This document shows positions 24,216 to 31,816 of a stretch of 64,000 nucleotides of DNA, in pieces. Below the pieces are notes generated by a model. That model was not told the origin of the DNA. It ran no database searches and worked only from the letters and a program-made list of their open reading frames with translations. Source of the DNA: Planctomycetota bacterium (lineage in GTDB: Bacteria; Planctomycetota; UBA1135; GCA-002686595); the NCBI GenBank assembly GCA_016795205.1, contig JAEUHZ010000033.1, positions 1 through 64,000 of the forward strand. The letters are read 5' to 3'. Each line of letters starts with the position of its first letter. The stretch's first letter is position 1. The position numbers and the translations under genes were made by a program.

Positions 24216-24458
24216 ATGGTCGTGACCGGCAAGATCGCGCTCGCGGCGGGCCTCGTCCCGCTCGCGGGGTCGTGGATGGTCCGCACGTTCTGTTGAGGCC
24301 ATCCCCTCGCAGCGCTCGGTCAGGGCGCGTGGCTCGGAGGGATCGTGCTCACGGTCTGGACGGCGTCGACCGCTCTCAAGGCCGGCCGGAATGCGCTCTG
24401 CGCTTGGGGCGGCATCGGCCTCGCCATCGCATCGGTAGCGGTCGTCCTCTGCGCCTGA
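24216..24458 (+). pseudogene. Small two-helix membrane protein with an in-frame TGA
   Basis: A good ribosome-binding site (AGGAG 9 bases upstream) precedes ATG 24216. The frame reads MVVTGKIALAAGLVPLAGSW and meets TGA at codon 27, directly after a TGT. The same frame then continues in protein-like, hydrophobic sequence (GAWLGGIVLTVWTAS, GGIGLAIASVAVVLCA) to TGA at 24456-24458. Ignoring the first stop, the product would be about 80 residues with two membrane helices. A nonsense mutation, a base error or recoding are possible. It follows another broken small gene after 46 bases. No family is recognised. Confidence 0.5.
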
Positions 24459-24702
24459 CCCGAGGCGCTTGGACGACTGAGGAGCGCGCGCGTCGACCGT
24501 GCATCGGGCAGCGACGGCCCCGTCCAGGCCCCTGCTGCGCCTCACTGCACAAGGCCCGACGGCCTCGGCGCGAGACGGCCTGCTCGACGGTTGCTTCGGG
24601 CCAGCTGGAGGCGCGCGCCTTCCATGTCTACGACCGACCGCTGCGCTGCTCGGCCTGAGGCACGCGCAGAGCGCGTGACGGCCGCGACGCTATGGTGAGG
24701 GC

Positions 24703-25893
24703 ATGTTCGCCGCCACGCTCGTCCTGGCACTCGCAGCGCAGAGGCCCGTCCCGCTGGCCGACGACCCGGAGCTCGTCGCGGCGCTGCGCGCGCATCCCGG
24801 CTCCAGCGCGGTCGTCGAGGCGGCCGCGACCCATCGCGCGCAGGTGCTCCTCGCGACGATCGGCAAGGACGCCAAGGAGCGGCTCGTGCTCGAGCGGCGC
24901 GGCTTCCGCGTCGACGCCGAGTACTTCTACCCGGCGAGCTCGATCAAGTTCCTGGCGGCGATCGCCGCGCTCGAGGACCTGAACACGCGGCGCGTGAAGG
25001 AACCGCGGCTCACGGAGGACACGCCGCTCGTCTTCCATCCCTTGTTCGCAGGCGAGGTGATCGAGGACACCGACCCGAGCCACCTGGAAAGCGGGAAGAT
25101 CACGCTCCGGCAGGAGATCCGCAAGCTGTTCCTCGTGTCGGACAACCCGGCCTTCAACCGGCTCTACGAGTACCTCGGGCAGGACGGGCTCGCTCGGAGC
25201 CTCGGGCGCGCCGGGCTGTCGAGCGCGCGCATCCTGCACCGCCTGTCCGAGTCGCGCACGGAAGACGAGAACCGGCGGGCGCCACGCCTCGACTTCCAGG
25301 TCGGCGAACGCGAGGTCGTGACGATCCCCGAGCGTGCGAGCAAGCTGCGCATCACCGACCTCAAGGCGCCCGGCGTGGTCGTCGGGACCGCGCGCGTGGA
25401 AGGCACGCGGACCATCGCGGGCGGGATGAGCTTCGCACGCAAGAACGCGATCACGCTCGTCGAGCTCTTGGACGCGTGGGCGCGCCTCGTCGAGCCCGGG
25501 CTGGTCCTGGATGGCGAGCCGTGGGCGATCACCCCTGCGCAGCGCGACGCCCTGCTGGCCATCGCGGCCGAGTACCCGGCCGATTCTCGCAACCCGCGCT
25601 ACCCGCGAGCCGAGTACCCCGACTCCTGGGGCAAGCCTCTCTTGCCGGGCCTGGAACGGGTCGCCCCGCAGTCGGCTTGGCGGGTCGCGAACAAGATCGG
25701 GCGTGCGTACGGGTTCACGGTCGACGTCGCTTGGGTGCTGCACGTGCCGAGCGGACGTGGCTCGTTCGTCGCGGCCACGGTCTACACGAACGCGAACGGC
25801 GTGTTGAACGACGGCCAGTACGAGTACGAGGCCCTGGCGGACCCGTTCTTCGCGGCGCTCGGAGAGATCGTGGGGCGCGAGTTGGCACGCTGA
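24703..25893 (+). CDS. Serine beta-lactamase-like (class A fold) hydrolase
   Basis: This 396-residue protein has a short signal-like N-terminus (MFAATLVLALAAQ). It has the three motifs of the penicillin-binding/class A beta-lactamase fold: S-x-x-K as S79-S-I-K82 in YPASSIKFLAA, S-D-N at 146-148 in VSDNPAFNRLYE, and a KTG-like NKIGRAYG near residue 330. An Omega-loop Glu-x-x-x-Asn motif is not obvious, so a peptidase or esterase is at least as likely as a true lactamase. A TATGGT hexamer lies 6 bases before the ATG. The gene converges on an arylsulfatase gene across a hairpin. Confidence 0.8.
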   Translation: MFAATLVLALAAQRPVPLADDPELVAALRAHPGSSAVVEAAATHRAQVLLATIGKDAKERLVLERRGFRVDAEYFYPASSIKFLAAIAALEDLNTRRVKEPRLTEDTPLVFHPLFAGEVIEDTDPSHLESGKITLRQEIRKLFLVSDNPAFNRLYEYLGQDGLARSLGRAGLSSARILHRLSESRTEDENRRAPRLDFQVGEREVVTIPERASKLRITDLKAPGVVVGTARVEGTRTIAGGMSFARKNAITLVELLDAWARLVEPGLVLDGEPWAITPAQRDALLAIAAEYPADSRNPRYPRAEYPDSWGKPLLPGLERVAPQSAWRVANKIGRAYGFTVDVAWVLHVPSGRGSFVAATVYTNANGVLNDGQYEYEALADPFFAALGEIVGRELAR

Positions 25894-25917
25894 AAAGTCC
25901 TGGCACGGCAGGCCACC

Positions 25918-25940
25918 CACGAGACCACGGAGGTCTCGTG
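25918..25940. terminator. Perfect 9-bp hairpin between convergent genes
   Basis: CACGAGACC (25918-25926) pairs with GGTCTCGTG (25932-25940) around ACGGA. It sits between the beta-lactamase-like gene (stop 25893) and the arylsulfatase gene (stop 25995), so it can serve both directions. There is no T-tract. Confidence 0.5.
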
Positions 25941-25994
25941 AGGGAACGAGGCCCGCGCGACGTACACGCGGCAGCCGGACGCGTCGGCAGCGGG

Positions 25995-28364
25995 CTAGCG
26001 CTTGACCTCGATCGTGATGGCCTGGATCTGGCCATTGAAGCGGCTGGAAGCCCCGTAGTCCGCGACGGGTGTCCCCAGATCGACGCCCACGTCGGCCAGG
26101 TCATCGACGGAGAAGATGCCAGGCTGCGTCCGCTTCAAGCGACCCTCGGCCACTTGCTGGCCGTCGACCTGGATCCGGCCGACGCCGCCCTTCCCCATTC
26201 CCGGGCCTTCGTAGGTGAACTCGTACACGAGCTCGCGCTTGCCCGCCGCGAGCTTCTCCGTGGCCGCGATCGTGGTGCTCTCCAGGCCCAGGAAGTTGTA
26301 GGTGAACGCTGGCCTGCCGTCCTTGACGTAGAAGGACAAGCCACCGAAGCGACCTCCCTGGCAGACGAGCACGCCCTGGGCGTCCTCGCCGACCTCGACT
26401 TCGGCGCGGATCGTGTAGGCCTTGTTGCGCAGGTCGATGAAGATGTCGACGCCCATGGCGGTCATGCCCTGGTGCAGGGTCATGCTGTTGCGCCCCTCCA
26501 TGACCGTGGGCCGGCCCACCGCGGCGGCGTTGGTGCGCTCCAGGACGCGGTCGTCGATGGGCAGCACGTGGTACCGCTCGGCCTCGCGCAGGAAGAGGGC
26601 CTGCATCGCCGCGAGCTTGTCGGGGTGCTGCGCGGCCAGGTTGTTCGCGAGGCTGAAGTCCGAGCGTTCGTCGAAGAGATCCCAGACGTCCTCCTGCAGC
26701 GAGCGCAACGGCTTCGCATCCCAGGCCGGCCTGTGGATCGTGCGCGCGAGCCAGCCGTCCTGGTAGATCGCGCGATTACCGAACATCTCGAAGTACTGGA
26801 CCGTGTGCCGCTCGGGCGCTTGCGCGTCGTGGAACGCGTACGCGAAGCTCGTGCCCTCGATGGGATCCTGCTCGATGCCGTTCACGGAACGCGGTGCCGG
26901 CACGCCGGTGACCTCGTAGATGGTCGGGGCGACGTCGATGACGTGCGTGAACTGGGAGCGGATCTCGCCCCGGGCGCGGGTGCCCGCAGGCCAGTGGACG
27001 ACCATGCCGTTGCGCGTGCCGCCGTAGTCGGACCCGACCTGCTTCGTGTAGGCGAACGGCGCGTCGAGGGCCACGGCCCAACCAGCGGACATGTGCGGAT
27101 ACGTGCTGGGTCCGCCCCACTCGTCGAGGTGCCGGAGCATGTCCTCGACCTTCTCGGGAACGGCATTGAAGTAGGTCATCTCGCTGAACATGCCGTTGCG
27201 CTGGCCTTCGGCGCTGGCCCCGTTGTCGCCGGCGATGTAGATGATCATCGTCCGCTCGAGCTCGCCCATCTTCTCCAGCGCGGTGACGAGCCGGCCGACC
27301 TCGTGGTCGGTGTGCGCTGCGAACCCGGCATAGACCTCCATCTGCCGCGTGAAGAGCCGCTGCTCGTCGGGGCTGAGCGTGTTCCAGTCCGGGATGAAGG
27401 CAGGCTTGGGCGCGAGTTTCGTGCCCTTCGGCACCACTCCCAGCCGAATCTGCCGCGCGAGGGTCTGTTCGCGCAGGGCATCCCAGCCTTGGTCGAACTG
27501 GCCCTTGAACTTCTCGACCCAGGCCTTGGGCACGTGGTGCGGCGCGTGCGTCGCGCCCGGCGCGTAGTACATGAAGAAGGGCCTGTCCGGCGCCAGAGCC
27601 TGCTGGAAGTTCATCCAGGCGACCGCCTGATCCGTCATGTCCGTCGTGAAGTGATAGTCGGGATCGTGCGGCGGCTCGACCACCGTCACGCCGTCGTACA
27701 CCGTCGGCGCCCACTGGTTCGTCTCGCCGCCGAGGAAGCCGTAGAACTTCTCGAAACCGCTGCGCGTGGGCCAGCGGTCCTGCGGCCCGACGGGCGAGAT
27801 CTCCCACGCGGGGACCTCGTGGCACTTCCCGAAGAAGCCGGTGTTGAAGCCGTTCTGGCGCAACACCTCTGCGACGGGCGTGATCGTCTGCGGACGAACC
27901 GAGTTCATGCCCGGGAAGCTCGTCGCCGTCTCGGTGATCGAGCCCATGTTGTTCGAGTGGTGGTTGTAACCGGTGAGGATCGCGGCACGCGTCGGCGCGC
28001 ACACCGCGGTCGTGTGGAATCGATTGAACTTCAGCCCCTGCTGGCCCAGGCGCGCGAGGGTCGGCATCGGCACTGGTCCGCCGAATGCATCGGCGGTACC
28101 GAAACCCATGTCGTCGATCAGGATGACGATGACGTTCGGCGCACCCGTGGGCGCTTCGACGACGAAGCGCGGGGGTGGCGTGGCCTTGCGCACGTCGAGC
28201 TCCGTGTAGCGCGGGCGGGCGGGCTCACGGATCGGCAGCACCGTGCGGTCGACCGTTCCGCCTGTCGCGCCGGCGGCCTGCTTGGGCGAGGGCGCTCCGC
28301 AGGCGGTGAGCAGCAGCGGAACGGTCAACGCGAACGGCCTCAGACCGGGAGCGGAGGGATGCAT
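25995..28364 (-). CDS. Arylsulfatase with canonical formylglycine motif, lipoprotein
   Basis: This 789-residue sulfatase hydrolyses sulfate esters outside the cytoplasm. A lipoprotein signal ends TVPLLLTACGAPS (C22). The metal site begins VILIDDMGFGTADAFGG (D84, D85). The maturation motif is intact: C122 in TAVCAPTRAAILTGYN (C-x-P-x-R), the residue converted to formylglycine. Further metal residues lie in IAGDNGASAEG. The catalytic domain ends near residue 560. The remaining 200 residues (VEVGEDAQGVLVCQGGRFGG onward) form a beta-rich C-terminal domain typical of the long bacterial arylsulfatases. No formylglycine-generating enzyme or anSME is in the window. It contrasts with the two Thr-type relatives at 3646 and 11168. 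Confidence 0.93.
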   Translation of the reverse strand: MHPSAPGLRPFALTVPLLLTACGAPSPKQAAGATGGTVDRTVLPIREPARPRYTELDVRKATPPPRFVVEAPTGAPNVIVILIDDMGFGTADAFGGPVPMPTLARLGQQGLKFNRFHTTAVCAPTRAAILTGYNHHSNNMGSITETATSFPGMNSVRPQTITPVAEVLRQNGFNTGFFGKCHEVPAWEISPVGPQDRWPTRSGFEKFYGFLGGETNQWAPTVYDGVTVVEPPHDPDYHFTTDMTDQAVAWMNFQQALAPDRPFFMYYAPGATHAPHHVPKAWVEKFKGQFDQGWDALREQTLARQIRLGVVPKGTKLAPKPAFIPDWNTLSPDEQRLFTRQMEVYAGFAAHTDHEVGRLVTALEKMGELERTMIIYIAGDNGASAEGQRNGMFSEMTYFNAVPEKVEDMLRHLDEWGGPSTYPHMSAGWAVALDAPFAYTKQVGSDYGGTRNGMVVHWPAGTRARGEIRSQFTHVIDVAPTIYEVTGVPAPRSVNGIEQDPIEGTSFAYAFHDAQAPERHTVQYFEMFGNRAIYQDGWLARTIHRPAWDAKPLRSLQEDVWDLFDERSDFSLANNLAAQHPDKLAAMQALFLREAERYHVLPIDDRVLERTNAAAVGRPTVMEGRNSMTLHQGMTAMGVDIFIDLRNKAYTIRAEVEVGEDAQGVLVCQGGRFGGLSFYVKDGRPAFTYNFLGLESTTIAATEKLAAGKRELVYEFTYEGPGMGKGGVGRIQVDGQQVAEGRLKRTQPGIFSVDDLADVGVDLGTPVADYGASSRFNGQIQAITIEVKR

Positions 28365-28510
28365 GTGGAGGGCCGCCACGGAGGTGACGGTGAATGGCGA
28401 CAAACTCGCGAGGTGCGAGCGTGCCAAGCGTACATCCAGCTCGTCCCCGTTTCCGCTACCGGCCGGCGTGCAGGCCGCCGGGCCCGTCGCAGCCCTCGGA
28501 GGCCTCGGGC

Positions 28511-29686
28511 TCAGCGCCCCGCCTGCTCGCGCAGGATCGGCACGAGCGCCTTGCGCAGTTGCGCGCGTTGGAACTTGGCCTCGTCGGTCAGCTTGTCCTG
28601 CACGTCGGCGCGCGACTCGAACAGCTTGGCGTAGGCGAACAGGCTCCAGCCGTCGAACTGCTTGCGGCCCGCGTCGAGGAAGGCGCGGTGCGCCTCGGCG
28701 TCGCGGTCGCCAGCCATGATGCCCATGACCACCCGCGTGTTGCCGGAGATCTCGGACCAGATCCGCGCACGCTCCGACCACGTGGCGAAGTCGTTGGCGT
28801 AGTTCATGGGGTAGACGACGTCGAGCAGCCCCTCGCGCAACCAGGTGCGCGAGTCCTGGAAGTGCTCCTTCTTGGCCTTGTCGGGCGACCAGCCCACCGC
28901 GGCAGAGAGCTTGGCGCGCGGGCGCGCGTGGGAGAGCATCTTCCGCAGGTCGCGCACGAGTTGCGTGACCTGCTCGGTCCGCCAGCCGTCCCAGGCGGCC
29001 CTGTCGGACTCGGGGGTCTTGCCGGTCGCGTCGCGGAAGAGCTTCAGCGTGCGCGCGTCGCGCGGGTAGTCCAGGCCCTTGGGCGTCGCGGGCGGCTCGT
29101 TCGGGAAGCGGATGTAGTCCAGGTGGATGCCGTCGACCGGGTAGTGGATCGCGAGCTCCCGCGCGACTTCCACGAGGTAGGCGCGCACCTCGGGCAGACA
29201 GGGGTTCAAGGAGACGTAGAAGCGCTCGCTGAAGCGCTGGCGCTCGCCTTGCTGATCGAACCAGCTCCACTCCGGCTTCGCGTTCCAGATCTGGCGCGGG
29301 TCGGCGGGCGGTGTCGTCCCCCACCAGGCCGGCACGACGTTGATCCAGGCGTGCAGCTCGATGCCGCGCGCCCGCGCGCGTTCCAGGGCGACAGCCAGCG
29401 GGTCGAAGCCGGGATCCTGGAAGCCCCACTGCTCGCCCCACGGCTCGAGCTTGGAGCGATAGGAGACGGTGGCGTTCCCGCGGACCTGGAACAGGATCGT
29501 GTCGATCTTGGCGTTCGCGCAGTCGTCGACGATCCGCTCGACGTCCGCCTGCGTGCGGTAGTCGAAGCGCGTGACCCACATGGCGCGCTGGGGCCCGCGT
29601 CCCTCCGTCGGGAGGCGCGGGACACTGGAGCAGGCGAACAGCAGGACCGCCGCGGCGGCCAGGATCGAGGCGAGGATTCGGAGCAT
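28511..29686 (-). CDS. GHL10 family glycoside-hydrolase-like lipoprotein
   Basis: This 391-residue secreted protein has a TIM-barrel GHL10 domain (formerly DUF187). Proteins of this type are linked to cleavage of surface or peptidoglycan-related sugars. A lipobox ends the signal (AAAAVLLFACSSV). Barrel motifs are AMWVTRFDYRTQADVE, IDTILFQVRGNATVSYRS, GIELHAWINVVPAWWG and VDGIHLDYIRFP, where the Asp is a likely catalytic residue. GLLDVVYPMNYAND follows. The start is ATG 29684-29686, which puts the signal peptide first; the frame stays open further to 29734. The gene upstream on the same strand is the HDOD-REC-GGDEF protein. Confidence 0.85.
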   Translation of the reverse strand: MLRILASILAAAAVLLFACSSVPRLPTEGRGPQRAMWVTRFDYRTQADVERIVDDCANAKIDTILFQVRGNATVSYRSKLEPWGEQWGFQDPGFDPLAVALERARARGIELHAWINVVPAWWGTTPPADPRQIWNAKPEWSWFDQQGERQRFSERFYVSLNPCLPEVRAYLVEVARELAIHYPVDGIHLDYIRFPNEPPATPKGLDYPRDARTLKLFRDATGKTPESDRAAWDGWRTEQVTQLVRDLRKMLSHARPRAKLSAAVGWSPDKAKKEHFQDSRTWLREGLLDVVYPMNYANDFATWSERARIWSEISGNTRVVMGIMAGDRDAEAHRAFLDAGRKQFDGWSLFAYAKLFESRADVQDKLTDEAKFQRAQLRKALVPILREQAGR

Positions 29687-29773
29687 GGGCGGCGCGCCCG
29701 CAGCGCATGGCGGGCTCGCTCGTCCTCGTACCACGCCGCCCGGGGCGAGGCCATCGCGGTCCGGACGAACCGC

Positions 29774-31750
29774 TCAGCCCGCGGCGCGCAGGAGTGTCGG
29801 CGGGTCGCTGGCCACCACGCGGTCTCGGCCGGCTTCCTTGGCCAGGTACACGCGTCGATCCGCGCACTTCAGGAGCTCGTCGATCGTGCCGTGAGCGGCC
29901 TGGAGCTGCGCCACGCCGATGCTGGCCGTCATGACGCGCTCGAAGCTCTCGAACCGGATGACGCTCGCGTGCAACACCCCGCGCAGGCGCTCGCCGATCT
30001 CCGTCGCTGCGGCCAGGTCGGCGCCCGGGCAGATCGCCAGGAACTCCTCGCCGCCCATGCGGCACAGAGCGTCGCCCTTGCGCAGGGCGCCAGCCAGCGC
30101 CTTCGCGCAGGCCTGCAGGACGGCGTCCCCGGCGTCGTGCCCGTGCTCGTCGTTCACCGACTTGAAGCGGTCGAGGTCGATGCAGAGCACGGACAGTGGC
30201 CCACCACCATTGCGCGAGATCTCGAACGACTTCTGCAGCCGATCCACGGCGTAACGCCGGTTGTGGAGGCCGGTCAGGGCGTCCGTGACCGTGGCGATCT
30301 GCAGCTTGCGCGTCGCGATGGCGAGCTGGCCGATGCGCGCTTCGCGCTCGGCGACCAGATCCTGAATGCGCTCGTTGAGCTGGACGACCCGGAACGCGGC
30401 CCGCGCGCGGGCCACGACGAGCCGCGCGTCGATCGGACGCAGCAGGTACTCGTCCGCGCCGGCCTCGAAGGCTTCGATGAGCTTGGGTTCCTTGCGCCGG
30501 TCCGCGACGACGACGACCTGGATCTGCCTGCCGGCTTCGCTCTGGCGCAGCGTGCGCGCGAGCTGCAGGCCCGTGCCGCCGGGCAGGTCCCAGTCGCACA
30601 GCAGCATCTGCGGGGAAGTCTCGAGAGCCGCGCGCAGCCCTTCGCGACCGTCGCGCGCCGCGACGACGGCATGGCCGTCGGCCGCCAGCGCGGCTTGCAG
30701 CGTGGCGTCGCGCCCCAGGAGGTCGCCCACCAGCACCAAACGCAGCCCCGTGGCATGCGGACGCTGCACGAGCGGGGCCTGCTCCGGCTCGACCTGGTCC
30801 TCGCGCGGCTCGGACTCGACGCCCTGCGCCTGCGCCCGCTGCGCGACGTCCGCCAAGCCGAGCACCGGCTTGGCGCGCACGCCCATGGCTTCGCCCCAAG
30901 ACGACCAGCTGGCCGCCACACGACCCCACAGGTCCGCGAAGCGTGAGTCGTCGAGGCCCAAGCCCTGCTGCACGCGCTGCAGGCGCGCCTGCATCCGCTG
31001 GCATTCCGCCGGGGTGGCGTCGACGTCAGCGGTCAGTGCCCGCGCCAGGTCGCGCGCGTCCTGCAGCACGCTCGCCAGGGCCACGGCTCGCCGTTCTTGG
31101 AGCTCCTCCGGCGACGCGCCGCTGCCGACGTGGCCGACGACCTCGATCCAGTGCGCGGGCAGGCGCCAGTCCGCGAGCATCGCGGCCGCCAGCTCGCGGT
31201 GGTTCAGGCCGAAGCTGTCCGCCTCGATCTGCGCCAGCTCCTGCGAGGTCTGGCCGCGCGCGCGCTCCAGCACGCCCTCGTACGCCACGGGATGGATGCT
31301 CGCCAGCGCCAGGCGCCCGACGCCCTGGAGCAGCCCGCAGGTGAAGGCATCGGCGTGTGGCACCCCCCCCCGCAGCTCGGCCACGAGCTGGGCCGCGGCC
31401 GCCACGGCCAGCGAATGGACCCAGAAGCCGTCGTGATCGAACGTGCTGCAGCGCCCCGAGCGATGGCCCGCGACCAGGCTGAATCCCAGCGCGATCGAGC
31501 GCACGGTCTGCAGACCGAGGCGCATCGCGGCCGCCTGCGCCGTCGTGACCTGACCCCGCCCGCCGATCTCCCCCGAGTTCGCGAAGCGGATCAGCCGCCC
31601 GGTGAGGGTCGGGTCCGTGAGCAGGACTTGGACGACGTCTTCCAGGGACGCGTCGTCGCTCTGCGTGATCTGGAGGATCCTGAGGCCGACGCCGGTCGGC
31701 GACGGCAGCCTTCCAGTGAGCCGCAGCTCCTCGAACTGTTGTTCCAGCAC
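29774..31750 (-). CDS. HDOD-REC-GGDEF signalling protein (predicted diguanylate cyclase)
   Basis: This 658-residue cytosolic protein has three domains in the order HDOD (residues about 10-230), response-regulator receiver (about 345-460) and GGDEF (about 500-650). HDOD opens LPSPTGVGLRILQITQSDD. The receiver has the phosphoacceptor Asp in LLCDWDLPGGTGLQLARTL. The GGDEF domain starts TDALTGLHNRRY and has an intact active site in CRMGGEEFLAICPG. An inhibitory RxxD site sits exactly five residues before it (RKGDALCRM). It should make cyclic di-GMP from GTP, under phosphorylation control and product feedback. No partner histidine kinase is nearby. The three-domain order is uncommon. Confidence 0.92.
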   Translation of the reverse strand: MLEQQFEELRLTGRLPSPTGVGLRILQITQSDDASLEDVVQVLLTDPTLTGRLIRFANSGEIGGRGQVTTAQAAAMRLGLQTVRSIALGFSLVAGHRSGRCSTFDHDGFWVHSLAVAAAAQLVAELRGGVPHADAFTCGLLQGVGRLALASIHPVAYEGVLERARGQTSQELAQIEADSFGLNHRELAAAMLADWRLPAHWIEVVGHVGSGASPEELQERRAVALASVLQDARDLARALTADVDATPAECQRMQARLQRVQQGLGLDDSRFADLWGRVAASWSSWGEAMGVRAKPVLGLADVAQRAQAQGVESEPREDQVEPEQAPLVQRPHATGLRLVLVGDLLGRDATLQAALAADGHAVVAARDGREGLRAALETSPQMLLCDWDLPGGTGLQLARTLRQSEAGRQIQVVVVADRRKEPKLIEAFEAGADEYLLRPIDARLVVARARAAFRVVQLNERIQDLVAEREARIGQLAIATRKLQIATVTDALTGLHNRRYAVDRLQKSFEISRNGGGPLSVLCIDLDRFKSVNDEHGHDAGDAVLQACAKALAGALRKGDALCRMGGEEFLAICPGADLAAATEIGERLRGVLHASVIRFESFERVMTASIGVAQLQAAHGTIDELLKCADRRVYLAKEAGRDRVVASDPPTLLRAAG

Positions 31751-31788
31751 GCGGGGGATCCTCGGGAAACGAGGGCGGCGAGCACAGG

Positions 31789-31804
31789 CCGGGGGCGCCC
31801 CCGG
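31789..31804. terminator. 16-base perfect palindrome downstream of the symporter gene
   Basis: CCGGGGGCGCCCCCGG is fully self-complementary. It lies 12 bases beyond the symporter stop (31817) and upstream of the HDOD gene start (31750), both on the minus strand. It could act as a terminator or an operator for the HDOD gene. Confidence 0.35.
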
Positions 31805-31816
31805 GGAGAGGACGCT

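Noticed and set aside
24291-24330. SECIS element for selenocysteine at the in-frame TGA
   Set aside because: Only a weak GAGG/CCTC stem with a 6-base loop can be drawn, not the bacterial SECIS shape. A mutation or base error is simpler.
24703-25893. True antibiotic-hydrolysing class A beta-lactamase
   Set aside because: SxxK and SDN motifs are present, but the Omega-loop Glu motif is not seen and the KTG motif is altered. A general serine hydrolase or peptidase is safer.
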